DNA of 21,609 bases from a virus (IMGVR_UViG_3300047551_002819:1-21609); one strand, 5' to 3'; shown: positions 8,639 through 14,683, numbered from the stretch's first letter. Translations and numbers: made by a program. Notes: generated by a model from the sequence alone, not told the origin.

Positions 8639-8902
8639 ATGGAGCGCGAGGTTTCACACGCTGAGATCTATCGGGAACTCGGCATCCTCCAAGGCAAAAT
8701 GGATGCCATCATCCTCAGTCGAACGGCAGACGACGAGGAGAAGAAGGACATCTTCACCCGCTTGAACCGGCTTGAGATACGCATGGCGCAGGTGGTGCTG
8801 GTGGCAGTGATCGCCAGTCTCGTGTTGCCACCGCTTGCGTCATTCCTCGGCCAGCACTTCCAGCTCGACATCAAGCCGACCGCTGCTGTCATTTCAAAGT
8901 AG
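8639..8902 (+). CDS. XhlA-like coiled-coil plus transmembrane protein (possible holin accessory)
   Basis: An 87-residue protein with a ribosome site (CCAGGAG) before ATG 8639. Residues 1-50 form a charged helix with heptad-like spacing ('EIYRELGILQGKMDAI', 'DIFTRLNRLEIRM'). Residues ~51-72 ('VVLVAVIASLVLPPLASFLG') are one hydrophobic membrane segment. This helix-then-TM design is that of XhlA-type haemolysin/holin-associated proteins. Neighbouring genes encode a cysteine peptidase, a second membrane protein and a lysozyme, so a role in host lysis is likely. A virion or regulatory membrane role cannot be excluded. Confidence 0.55.
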   Translation: MEREVSHAEIYRELGILQGKMDAIILSRTADDEEKKDIFTRLNRLEIRMAQVVLVAVIASLVLPPLASFLGQHFQLDIKPTAAVISK

Positions 8903-8923
8903 GGCTAGCCTTAGGAGCGCCAC

Positions 8924-9079
8924 ATGACCCCAGAGATGGACCCGACTACCGTTGCGATCATCGCGATCATCGTCGCTGCAGGCTCCGAGATCATCGCGAT
9001 CAGTCCCCTGAAGTCCAACAGCTGGCTGCAGCTCGTCATGCAGATGCTGCGCCTCGCCTTCCCGAAGCGTCGCCCCTGA
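8924..9079 (+). CDS. Small hydrophobic protein of the lysis region (51 aa)
   Basis: A 51-codon gene preceded by TTAGGAG and starting at ATG 8924. Residues ~8-27 ('TVAIIAIIVAAGSEIIAIS') are hydrophobic and could span or lie along the membrane. The rest ('LKSNSWLQLVMQMLRLAFPK') is an amphipathic helix with a basic end. I recall short proteins with the 'SEI.A.SPLKSNS.' pattern in cyanophage genomes near the lysis genes. It may be a holin-like or accessory lysis peptide, but this is inferred from position and hydrophobicity. The next gene starts 5 bp after its stop. Confidence 0.6.
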   Translation: MTPEMDPTTVAIIAIIVAAGSEIIAISPLKSNSWLQLVMQMLRLAFPKRRP

Positions 9080-9083
9080 AAGG

Positions 9084-9785
9084 ATGGCCAAACTCCTCGA
9101 CCACGTAAAGCACAGCGATCTGTCGCTCTCGCACCACATCGCGTTCTGGAACGCGGTCGAAGAAAAGTTGCCGCCTGGTTCGCTCGAGCCCACCGGTGAA
9201 CTCGGCAGTATCTGGAAGGCGGCGGTGGACCCCAAACCATCGCCGCCGACCAACCCGCTCCGGGTGCCCTACTACAGCCAGCGCGACTCCGGCACGGCGC
9301 ACGCCCACCGGATGTGCTTCTCGAGCAGCTGTGCAATGCTCCTCGAGGCGCTGAAGCCCGGCACGCTGGCCGGCCCGAACGGTGATGACACCTACCTCGG
9401 CCGCGTCTTCCGCTACGGCGACACCACCGACAGTCAGGCACAGATCAAGGCGCTGGCCAGCTTCGGCATCACGGCTCGCTTCGTCACGAACGGCAACTTT
9501 GGACTGATCGAGAAACAGATCAAGGCCGGCATTCCGGTGCCATGCGGCATCCTTCACAAAGGGCCGGTCGGCCATCCCGTAGGTGGGGGGCACTGGATCA
9601 CCGTGATCGGCTTCAACCGCGATGCGGTCTTGGTGAACGATCCCTACGGAGATCTTGACCTAGTCAGCGGCACCTACCTGAGCAGCAAGGGTGCCGGCCT
9701 GAGCTACAGCCGGAAGAATTTCGGCCCGCGCTGGATGCCCGATGGCGCCAACACCGGGTGGTGCATCATTGCGGAGCGGCCATGA
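9084..9785 (+). CDS. C39-like cysteine peptidase (possible endolysin)
   Basis: A 233-residue protein with an AAAGG ribosome site just before ATG 9084. Residues ~60-215 read as a papain-like C39 peptidase: 'VPYYSQRDSG' starts the domain, Cys78 in 'HRMCFSSSCAMLLE' fits the nucleophile, His170 in 'GGGHWITVIGF' and Asp186 in 'VNDPYGD' complete a plausible triad. Such enzymes cut peptides; in phages they may cleave peptidoglycan cross-bridges. The N-terminal 55 residues are a separate, unrecognised segment. It lies directly before a holin-like gene and overlaps it by ATGA, and a lysozyme follows, so it probably belongs to the lysis cassette. A role in processing virion proteins is a possible alternative. 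Confidence 0.75.
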   Translation: MAKLLDHVKHSDLSLSHHIAFWNAVEEKLPPGSLEPTGELGSIWKAAVDPKPSPPTNPLRVPYYSQRDSGTAHAHRMCFSSSCAMLLEALKPGTLAGPNGDDTYLGRVFRYGDTTDSQAQIKALASFGITARFVTNGNFGLIEKQIKAGIPVPCGILHKGPVGHPVGGGHWITVIGFNRDAVLVNDPYGDLDLVSGTYLSSKGAGLSYSRKNFGPRWMPDGANTGWCIIAERP

Positions 9786-10054
9786 ACCGGGCAGTGCAGC
9801 AGGCGATCGTCACCGGCATCGGTGTCGGCTTTGCCTACCAGTTGGGCCTCGCCGGCGCCCAGATCGCCGTCTGCGAGCGCATGCGCTCCGGTCAGTGCTC
9901 AGCCGAATGGGACAAGGGCTTCACCGTCAGCAGCGGCCTGCTGTCCACCCTGCTCGCCTACTTCATCGATTCGCCCAGCGCACCAGCCATCCCGCCGCGG
10001 AGATCACGCCATGTTCGATCGTCAGAAGCTGATCCAGCAGCTCCGCCGTCATGA
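9782..10054 (+). CDS. Holin-like small membrane protein
   Basis: The start at ATG 9782 overlaps the peptidase stop (ATGA) and is preceded by GCGGAG; the longer frame from 9758 is not needed. The 90-residue product has two hydrophobic segments: about 6-28 ('AIVTGIGVGFAYQLGLAGAQ') and about 50-66 ('TVSSGLLSTLLAYFI'). They are joined by a charged loop with two Cys ('CERMRSGQC'), and the tail is basic and Pro/Arg-rich. This is the layout of a class II holin, and the lysozyme gene begins inside its 3' end (44-bp overlap). Holin function is inferred from topology and context. Confidence 0.55.
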   Translation: MNRAVQQAIVTGIGVGFAYQLGLAGAQIAVCERMRSGQCSAEWDKGFTVSSGLLSTLLAYFIDSPSAPAIPPRRSRHVRSSEADPAAPPS

Positions 10055-10433
10055 AGGCGAGCGGCTGAAGCCCTACCGCTGCACCGCCGGCAAGCTGACC
10101 ATCGGTGTCGGGCGCAATCTGGATGATCGCGGGATCACGGCCCAGGAGTCGGCCTATCTGCTGAGCAACGACATCGACAGGGTATGGACAGAGCTGAACG
10201 CGAGACTTCCGTGGGTGACTGGGCTGAGCGATGTGCGGCAGCGTGTGTTGCTCGACATGGCCTTCAATCTCGGAATCGATGGCCTGCTGAAGTTCCGCAA
10301 CACCCTGGCGACGATCGAGGCTGGCAACTACCAGAAAGCCGGCGAGATGATGCTGGACAGCCTCTGGGCCAAGCAGGTGGGGATGAGGGCGCAGCGGCTC
10401 TCGAGGATGATGCAGACGGGCACCGATGGATAG
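10011..10433 (+). CDS. Phage lysozyme (GH24 muramidase), endolysin
   Basis: A 140-residue enzyme starting at ATG 10011 with CGGAG upstream, inside the end of the holin-like gene. The N-terminus shows the GH24 catalytic region: Glu15 in 'RRHEGERLKPYRC', Cys24, and Thr30 in 'TAGKLTIGVGRNL'. The spacing is E-8-C-5-T, a known variant of the T4 lysozyme E-8-D-5-T triad. 'RVLLDMAFNLGIDGLLKF' and the helical C-terminal half also fit T4/P22-type lysozymes. It hydrolyses the MurNAc-GlcNAc bond of peptidoglycan at lysis. There is no signal sequence, so release would depend on a holin. Length is slightly short for the family but complete. Confidence 0.92.
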   Translation: MFDRQKLIQQLRRHEGERLKPYRCTAGKLTIGVGRNLDDRGITAQESAYLLSNDIDRVWTELNARLPWVTGLSDVRQRVLLDMAFNLGIDGLLKFRNTLATIEAGNYQKAGEMMLDSLWAKQVGMRAQRLSRMMQTGTDG

Positions 10434-10450
10434 ACCCCATCAACCGCAAG

Positions 10451-10645
10451 GTGGCACCAGGCCTGTGGAAGCTGTTCGTGCCCGGCCGCGGCACTGTCTG
10501 GATGGCGGCCTGGGCAGGCGAGACCCGGCGGACGTTTCACGAGGGGTTTGCACGGCTGTGGCTGGAGCAGCGGCAGTCGCAAAACGTAATCTCCACCGTC
10601 GCGGCCGAAGAGTACCCTGAGGCCGAAATCACAGAAGTGCCGTGA
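10451..10645 (+). CDS. Small hypothetical protein, start uncertain
   Basis: The frame reading 'GLWKLFVPGRGTVWMAAWAG', then 'TFHEGFARLWLEQRQSQN', fills the gap between lysozyme and the dCTP-deaminase gene and looks like a real, Trp-rich short protein. The best start I can offer is GTG 10451 (about 64 residues). The only upstream ATG in frame (10184) would force a long overlap with lysozyme, and the extra residues read as a shadow of it. The stop overlaps the next gene's GTG (GTGA), which supports translation. No domain recognised; function unknown. Confidence 0.5.
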   Translation: MAPGLWKLFVPGRGTVWMAAWAGETRRTFHEGFARLWLEQRQSQNVISTVAAEEYPEAEITEVP

Positions 10646-11160
10646 TCCTTCACGACCGCGAGATTCGCCGCTTTTGCGAAGAAGAACGGATGATCGTTCC
10701 CTTCGACCTTGATCAGCTCAACCCAGCGAGTTACGACCTGCTTCTCGGCAACGAGATCATGATCGAAAGCGCTGTTGGCGACGACCTAGTGCGCGTCGAT
10801 ATCAGCGACTGCACCAAGGACGACCCCTACTGGTTGCGGCCGGGTCAGTGGGTGCTGGGCGAGACATGGGAGACCTTCAACATGCCCGACGACGTGGCGG
10901 GGCTGTTCTTCCTGAAGTCCAGCCGGGCACGCGAGGGCCTTGAGCACAGCCACGCCGGCTTTGCTGATCCGCAGTGGAACGGCTCAAAGCTGACCCTTGA
11001 GCTCACCAACGCTCGCCAGCTCCGCTCACGGCCGCTCTACCCAGGGCTCAAGATTGGGCAGATGGTGTTCTTCCTGATGGCTGGCATCCCGGACATCTCC
11101 TACGCCCAGGTCGGTCATTACAACAAGCACACCCACGTCATGCCGTCATGGGAAGCCTGA
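10642..11160 (+). CDS. dcd: dCTP deaminase/dUTPase-fold protein
   Basis: A 172-residue protein beginning at GTG 10642, which overlaps the previous stop. The GTG start is supported because 'MILHDREI' and 'FDLDQLNPASYDLLLG' match the usual N-terminus of the family. Ser93 and Arg97 in 'KSSRAREGLEHSHAGFADP' and Glu120 in 'GSKLTLELTN' have the same spacing as E. coli Ser111, Arg115 and Glu138, so the deaminase site appears intact. The enzyme converts dCTP to dUTP (some members go on to dUMP), feeding dTMP synthesis. It overlaps thyX by 13 bp, an apt pairing. Deaminase versus bifunctional activity cannot be told here. Confidence 0.82.
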   Translation: MILHDREIRRFCEEERMIVPFDLDQLNPASYDLLLGNEIMIESAVGDDLVRVDISDCTKDDPYWLRPGQWVLGETWETFNMPDDVAGLFFLKSSRAREGLEHSHAGFADPQWNGSKLTLELTNARQLRSRPLYPGLKIGQMVFFLMAGIPDISYAQVGHYNKHTHVMPSWEA

Positions 11161-11879
11161 TCGATCCTCGCTTCCGCGTCGGTGCCCTCACCTGGACGCC
11201 TGAAGCGCAGACCACCATCTGGCGGGCCATGCACACCGACTACTTCGAGGGATCGGTGCTCGACTGCGAGGCACCCGAGGAGCGCAAAGCCGGCGAGCTG
11301 GTGGTCAAGCACCTGCTGGCCGGTGAGCGCGGCCACTATGGCCCGCTCGAGCACCCGAGCATCACGCTGGCGACTGCCGGCTTCCCGCATTCGGTGATGC
11401 AGCAGGCACGCACGCATCGCGTGGGTATCAGCTTTGACGTCCAGTCGATGCGCTACACCGGCGAGCGGATTGTGCGGGCCGCCGCCGGCGAGCTGGACAT
11501 CGAGGACGTGTTCTACCTGCGCCCGGTTGGCGAATACCGCGACCGACAGGGCAAGCGGTACACCTACAGCGACTACCAGCGAGGGATTGACCTGGACTGG
11601 TGCAACGCTGCTGCCTGGAAGTACAGAGAGATGCTCAAGGCCGGCTACGCCGAAGAGCACGCTCGCGGCATCCTGCCGTTCGACTTCCGCCAGAATTTCG
11701 TGGTGTCGTTCAGCATGCGGGCGCTGATGCACTTCCTCGATCTGCGGGCCAAGGCCGACGCTCAGCCTGAGATTCAGGCGTTGTGCGATCTGATGATGAA
11801 GCCGTTCGCGATCTGGGCGCCGGACATTGCCGCCTGGTACGAGAAAACCCGCCTGCACAAGGCACGGCTGGCGCCATGA
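11148..11879 (+). CDS. thyX: Flavin-dependent thymidylate synthase
   Basis: A 243-residue protein, a normal length for ThyX. It uses FAD, NADPH and methylene-tetrahydrofolate to methylate dUMP to dTMP. The ThyX signature is at residues 88-103 as 'RTHRVGISFDVQSMRY'. Compared with the classical RHR-x7-S form, the first Arg is Thr and one residue is inserted; I associate this form with picocyanobacteria and their phages. 'PHSVMQQARTHR' before it and 'GILPFDFRQNFVVSFSMRAL' near residue 185 are the flanking helices that bind flavin and nucleotide. It overlaps the dcd-like gene by 13 bp and the next gene by ATGA, forming a nucleotide-synthesis block. Confidence 0.92.
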   Translation: MGSLIDPRFRVGALTWTPEAQTTIWRAMHTDYFEGSVLDCEAPEERKAGELVVKHLLAGERGHYGPLEHPSITLATAGFPHSVMQQARTHRVGISFDVQSMRYTGERIVRAAAGELDIEDVFYLRPVGEYRDRQGKRYTYSDYQRGIDLDWCNAAAWKYREMLKAGYAEEHARGILPFDFRQNFVVSFSMRALMHFLDLRAKADAQPEIQALCDLMMKPFAIWAPDIAAWYEKTRLHKARLAP

Positions 11880-12187
11880 GGTTCGCTTCCCGCTCTGGCG
11901 AGGTCAGCCCTCGGGAGGGCCTCGAGATGGCCTACAAGCTGTTCGAGGACGGCCGCCCGCGGGAGGCGGCCATGATGTTTCTCGCCTACGCCGACCAGGA
12001 GAACGAAGTTGGCGTGGTCGGCGAGAGCGAGTACAACGCCCTGGCGACCCACCTGAAGGAGATGATGGCCTACGTGACGCTGCACCAGATGATCATCGAT
12101 CGGCAGGTGCAGCCGCTGCTCACCGATGAGCTCGAGCCGGCCTACAAGCCCTCGCCCTGGTATGACGAGGACTACAACCCGAGCTGA
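11876..12187 (+). CDS. Hypothetical helical protein (103 aa)
   Basis: The start at ATG 11876 overlaps the thyX stop (ATGA); the frame is open further upstream but those codons are a shadow of thyX. The 103 residues form a TPR-like helical pair ('EGLEMAYKLFEDGRPREAAM', 'EYNALATHLKEMMAYVTLHQ') followed by an acidic, Pro/Tyr-rich tail ('KPSPWYDEDYNP'). No catalytic or metal motif is visible. Coupling to thyX suggests co-expression only; the function is unknown. It is the last rightward gene before a 558-bp gap. Confidence 0.65.
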   Translation: MRFASRSGEVSPREGLEMAYKLFEDGRPREAAMMFLAYADQENEVGVVGESEYNALATHLKEMMAYVTLHQMIIDRQVQPLLTDELEPAYKPSPWYDEDYNPS

Positions 12188-12228
12188 TCGGCGCTGATCA
12201 AGCGCTCATCTGCCCGACCTGCGATAAT

Positions 12229-12534
12229 TCATTCTGAGTTCGTTTTGAGTCTCAACTCTCTCAGGATGCAAATCGCTGCAGGAGGAAGATGCACGACCCG
12301 ATCCTTGCCGGTCTTCTTGCCGGTCTTGTGACACTCTCTCGGAATCACCAGAACAACTGCCTTCTCGTTGAGCCATTCCCATCTGCCAGAGCAGATCTCA
12401 TTCAGGCGGCACCCAGCCAACGGCAACAGCTTCACCAGCTGAGCGAAGCGCCACTGCAGTGGCGTGGTGGGGAACGTGTCCAGTGCGGCTATGAGCCGCT
12501 TCAACTCTTCGTCTGAAGCAAGAATGGAGAAGTC
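12229..12534 (-). pseudogene. Truncated tyrosine recombinase (integrase) core fragment
   Basis: Read on the - strand, this stretch encodes 'LASDEELKRLIAAL', then 'KLLPLAGCRLNEICSGRWEW', then 'HKTGKKTGKDRVVHLPP'. This is the start of a tyrosine recombinase catalytic domain: the linker, the first catalytic Arg (in GCRLNEI) and the Lys hairpin. It lacks the DNA-binding N-terminus; an in-frame TAA lies just before it at 12535-12537. It also lacks the HxxR box and the Tyr nucleophile, since the frame stops at 12229. It cannot be an active integrase alone. It may be a relic of a temperate ancestor or a fragment captured from a host. There is no convincing start codon; TTG at 12504 is the only candidate. 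Confidence 0.7.
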
Positions 12535-12745
12535 TTAACCAAAAATTTGGAGCTTAATTCCAGACAAGTTTATCAATTCTTCCAGCAAGCTCAGCAACAT
12601 AAAAAATATTATGTTAAGCCGCCAGTGCTGTGCCAGCGGCCGTTCGCGCACTATTCGCGCACCCCAATCCCGCAGTGATCCCAAAGAAAACCTTGGGCAG
12701 CGGTACTGCTGGCTACCGTTTCCAAGGACCTTGTCCGGGGCGCCC
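12535..12745. other. Gene-free, AT-rich stretch with two short inverted repeats
   Basis: Together with the integrase relic this makes up the largest gap in the window. The first ~85 bp are markedly AT-rich. They contain CCAAA-AA-TTTGG at 12539-12550 and AACATAA-aaaata-TTATGTT at 12596-12615, either of which could be an operator or small hairpin. The rest (about 12620-12745) returns to the usual GC content. No tRNA-like fold or long repeat was seen. A promoter for the rightward gene at 12746 is possible, but I cannot pick convincing -35/-10 boxes. A weak 70-codon frame on the - strand is not considered a gene. Confidence 0.4.
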
Positions 12746-12979
12746 ATGGCGACCTACCTCCTCGAAGTGATGGCCAAGGTGGTGGTGCACGCCGACGAGG
12801 AGGACATCGAAACCTTCCTCGCCAACACCTACTCGCGCATCGCTGAGTTCGTCCCCGACGACGAGCACATCATCGACATCGAGCTGGATGCCTTTCCCCT
12901 ACCCCAGGAGCCAGGTGGATCACCAGATTTCGGAGACGGAGTTGATCCCGAGGAAGGAGGCGAAGCTCCGGTTCCGTGA
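12746..12979 (+). CDS. Small acidic hypothetical protein
   Basis: ATG 12746 opens a 77-residue frame: 'MATYLLEVMAKVVVHADEED', a helix, then a very acidic, Pro/Gly-rich tail ('PQEPGGSPDFGDGVDPEEGG'). The alternation of hydrophobic and acidic residues in the first half suggests a small beta-alpha fold. The longer frame from 12611 crosses the AT-rich gap and is unlikely. Its end overlaps the HNH nuclease gene in another frame by 65 bp or more. No domain recognised. The charge could point to a DNA-mimic or an inhibitor, but nothing in the sequence proves that. Confidence 0.6.
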   Translation: MATYLLEVMAKVVVHADEEDIETFLANTYSRIAEFVPDDEHIIDIELDAFPLPQEPGGSPDFGDGVDPEEGGEAPVP

Positions 12980-13232
12980 CCAGATCCTGCTCAGGTGGGA
13001 CTACAAGTGCGCGTACTGCAATGAGTACCTAGGCCGTTCGGCGACCCTTGATCACGTCGTACCCAAGGCGAAGGGCGGCACCACCGACCGACGCAATCTG
13101 GTGCCGGCATGCCTGGCGTGCAATGCCCACAAGCAGCACCACGACTGGCTGCCGTGGTTTGAGTCTCAACCGTTCTATTCCGAGATCAGGGCCCAGGTCA
13201 TCCACGAATGGATCAACCAGTCCATAGAGTGA
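12915..13232 (+). CDS. HNH endonuclease
   Basis: A 105-residue protein if it begins at GTG 12915, which has AGGAG four bases upstream; an ATG at 12888 gives nine more residues. The domain is a classical zinc-stabilised HNH: Cys32 and Cys35 in 'WDYKCAYCNEYLG', Asp46-His47 in 'ATLDHVVPKAKGG', and Cys66, Cys69 and Asn70 in 'NLVPACLACN'. All metal and catalytic positions are present. Such proteins nick or cut DNA, either as homing enzymes or in phage DNA packaging and recombination. It is the last rightward gene; no terminase is seen beside it here. Confidence 0.88.
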   Translation: MDHQISETELIPRKEAKLRFRDQILLRWDYKCAYCNEYLGRSATLDHVVPKAKGGTTDRRNLVPACLACNAHKQHHDWLPWFESQPFYSEIRAQVIHEWINQSIE

Positions 13233-13322
13233 TGACTCCTTTGCTTCATGCGGAGGGATGTCCGTTGCGGCCGGCAGCGGTGAGGCGTGCGGATGCGTGA
13301 GTCGGCGCCACCGGCCAACCCT

Positions 13323-13403
13323 TTACAGCGTCAGACAGATCGTCACCACGAGCATTCCCAGCAGCCAGGTCAGGCCGAAGACAACGACCGGAGGAATGCT
13401 CAT
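13323..13403 (-). CDS. Micro-membrane protein (26 aa)
   Basis: A 26-codon frame encodes essentially one membrane helix: 'MSIPPVVVFGLTWLLGMLVV' and a short polar-free end. Its ATG overlaps the stop of the gene before it (ATGA at 13400-13403), as for most genes in this arm. That coupling, and the continuous hydrophobic content, are the main support. It would be the last gene of the leftward operon. Function unknown; a phage-encoded membrane micropeptide is plausible. Confidence 0.5.
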   Translation of the reverse strand: MSIPPVVVFGLTWLLGMLVVTICLTL

Positions 13404-13573
13404 CGCGCCAGCAGATGATCAAGATACAGCTCCGCCTGCCACAGATCGCTTGAGTAGCGGCAGTAGCCGTTAGCGCATGACATGTAATAGAGCTCGCCGC
13501 CGCCTTCCGGCTCCAGCGTCTCGATGTAGCCGCCGTCCCGCTCGAGGCGGCCGATCACTGTCGGGTTGGGCAT
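13400..13573 (-). CDS. Small hypothetical protein (57 aa)
   Basis: I place the start at ATG 13573, giving 57 residues beginning 'MPNPTVIGRLERDGGYIETL'. The frame extends upstream, but those codons lie inside the preceding gene and look like its shadow. The protein is acidic and Tyr-rich, with 'YYMSCANGYCRYSS' (two Cys four residues apart) and a helical end 'LWQAELYLDHLLAR'. It overlaps the upstream gene by 19 bp and the micro-membrane protein by ATGA. No family recognised. Confidence 0.6.
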   Translation of the reverse strand: MPNPTVIGRLERDGGYIETLEPEGGGELYYMSCANGYCRYSSDLWQAELYLDHLLAR

Positions 13574-13893
13574 GCTTTGAAGACCGAGCACTGGGCGGCG
13601 AACCTTCCACCAGTCTGGCTCGCCTCTGGCCAGCCGAAACCACACTGTGCGCGAACCGCCTCCCAGTGAATGCACTGCCAGCACAGCGGCTTCTGATCGG
13701 CCTTGTTGCAGAGCTGCCGTTTCATGTCGGCATAGACCCGCTCCGCCTTGAAGATCGCTTCCTCTACATCGGCGGTCTCAAGGCTGGTTCGGAGCTGCTT
13801 GTCTGGTGTTGACCCAAGCCTGATGCGGAGATGCCAGATGCTGTCCTGTTGGTTCAGGATCATGCGCCCGGCATGAAACCGCATCATCCCCAT
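13555..13893 (-). CDS. Integrase-arm-like domain joined to a Cys4 zinc module
   Basis: A 112-residue protein; ATG 13893 and ATG 13887 (the latter giving an exact ATGA overlap with the kinase gene) are both possible starts. Residues ~10-60 ('SIWHLRIRLGSTPDKQLRTS', 'TADVEEAIFKAERVYADM') resemble the three-stranded N-terminal arm-binding domain of tyrosine integrases. Residues 71-102 hold four Cys in the pattern C-x2-C-x9-C-x17-C with 'GGRFAAQC' at the end, a likely zinc site. It has no recombinase catalytic core. The same Cys module recurs in the HTH protein at 18669-19166. A DNA-binding regulator is a reasonable guess; it is not a nuclease by any visible motif. Confidence 0.6.
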   Translation of the reverse strand: MGMMRFHAGRMILNQQDSIWHLRIRLGSTPDKQLRTSLETADVEEAIFKAERVYADMKRQLCNKADQKPLCWQCIHWEAVRAQCGFGWPEASQTGGRFAAQCSVFKACPTRQ

Positions 13894-14450
13894 AGCGCTA
13901 CGTCGATCTTGCGACGGAATTCTTCAAGGCTGCCGTCATTATCGAGGACAACGTCAAATCCGTCCCAATTATCCAGAGCACCTTCAGAAACGTGCTCACC
14001 GTTGTGCGCAGCACTTGGCCGGCGGATCATCCACACCTGACCGCCGGCAGCCTTGACCGCTTCGGCCTCGTTCAGGAAGCGCACGTCGTCGGTGACCACC
14101 TGATCGTGCCCCTTGACCCGCGCCTGCCAGCATCGGATCCAGACATCGTCGGCGATCTGCTGGCGCCCCCACTCGGTGCCAAGGCGCTGCAGGATCTCGC
14201 GGACCGTGACGCCAACCTCGGGCACCAGCTTGTGCTTGTCGACCCACACCAGCCGAGCGGCCTGGTCTTCGCGGTAACCAAAGTCCCGCAGGAATGCCAT
14301 CGCCATCCGCTTGAGCGGCTCGGCAAAGGACACCGGGTGATAGCCCTGATGAGCCAGCACCGTTGCCGCAAAGGTCTTGCCTGACTGCGGCGCTGGGCTG
14401 TAGAGCCCGATCAGCTGGATGTTGTCCTCACGGTCGTAGTCGTTGTTCAT
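13884..14450 (-). CDS. Deoxynucleoside monophosphate kinase
   Basis: A 188-residue P-loop protein starting at ATG 14450. The nucleotide-binding loop is 'SPAPQSGKT' (Lys25, Thr26), with the usual first Gly replaced by Ser. 'SFAEPLKRMAMAFLRDFGY', 'ILQRLGTEWGRQQIADDVWI' and 'VVTDDVRFLNEAEAVKAAGG' are the substrate-binding and Walker B-like segments of T4 gp1-type dNMP kinases, which phosphorylate dTMP, dGMP and modified dCMP. 'DVVLDNDGSLEEF' is the usual C-terminal element. It would act after ThyX on the way to dTTP. It overlaps its upstream neighbour by ATGA and its downstream neighbour by 10 bp at most. Confidence 0.82.
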   Translation of the reverse strand: MNNDYDREDNIQLIGLYSPAPQSGKTFAATVLAHQGYHPVSFAEPLKRMAMAFLRDFGYREDQAARLVWVDKHKLVPEVGVTVREILQRLGTEWGRQQIADDVWIRCWQARVKGHDQVVTDDVRFLNEAEAVKAAGGQVWMIRRPSAAHNGEHVSEGALDNWDGFDVVLDNDGSLEEFRRKIDVALWG

Positions 14451-14683
14451 CGGTCAAAGGCTTCAGGATCAATCTGTTGAGTGTCCCACCAGGCATCGCG
14501 GGCTTCTTCAGCGCTGCGACGCTCAAATTCCTGCCACAGGCCGGTGTAGGTCTTGCGGCGCGGATCGCCCACGGGCAGGTCATCACGGCAAGACTGCTCG
14601 TACAGATGGTCGAGGAAGTCAGCCTTCTTTTGCTCTTGGGCGGGGTGGCAGTCAAACATCGTGTCCAGCGAGAATGCGAGCAT
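14447..14683 (-). CDS. Small hypothetical protein (78 aa)
   Basis: ATG 14683 gives 78 residues starting 'MLAFSLDTMFDCHPAQEQKK'. The frame is open upstream, but that part lies in the preceding gene. The protein is helical and charged, with many Asp, Glu, Arg and Trp ('GLWQEFERRSAEEARDAWWD'), and has no membrane segment or metal site. It overlaps the upstream gene by 32 bp and the kinase gene by ATGA, so co-translation with the kinase is likely. No family recognised; function unknown. Confidence 0.6.
   Translation of the reverse strand: MLAFSLDTMFDCHPAQEQKKADFLDHLYEQSCRDDLPVGDPRRKTYTGLWQEFERRSAEEARDAWWDTQQIDPEAFDR

Noticed and set aside
8473-8664. 63-codon + strand frame
   Set aside because: It overlaps the 49-codon gene at 8463-8612 in another frame, which has the more natural, family-like sequence.
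10184-10450. Upstream extension of the small gene before dcd, in a second frame across lysozyme
   Set aside because: The lysozyme frame is certain here and the extra residues read as a low-complexity shadow; only the part after about 10427 looks like a protein.
11118-11858. 246-codon - strand frame opposite thyX
   Set aside because: The + strand encodes a clear ThyX; the antisense frame is a by-product of GC-rich codon use.
12191-12205. GCGCT-gatca-AGCGC hairpin after the gene downstream of thyX, considered as a terminator
   Set aside because: Only a five-bp stem and no T-run; likely chance in GC-rich DNA.
12535-12747. 70-codon frame on the - strand with a hydrophobic segment ('IIFFMLLSLLEEL')
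   Set aside because: Its hydrophobic part comes from the AT-rich patch, it has no overlap coupling or ribosome site, and its first part mirrors GC-rich non-coding sequence.
13269-13316. GGCCGG...CCGGCC inverted repeat between the convergent arms, considered as a bidirectional terminator
   Set aside because: The 36-base loop does not fold into a clean continuation of the stem and no T-run follows on either strand.
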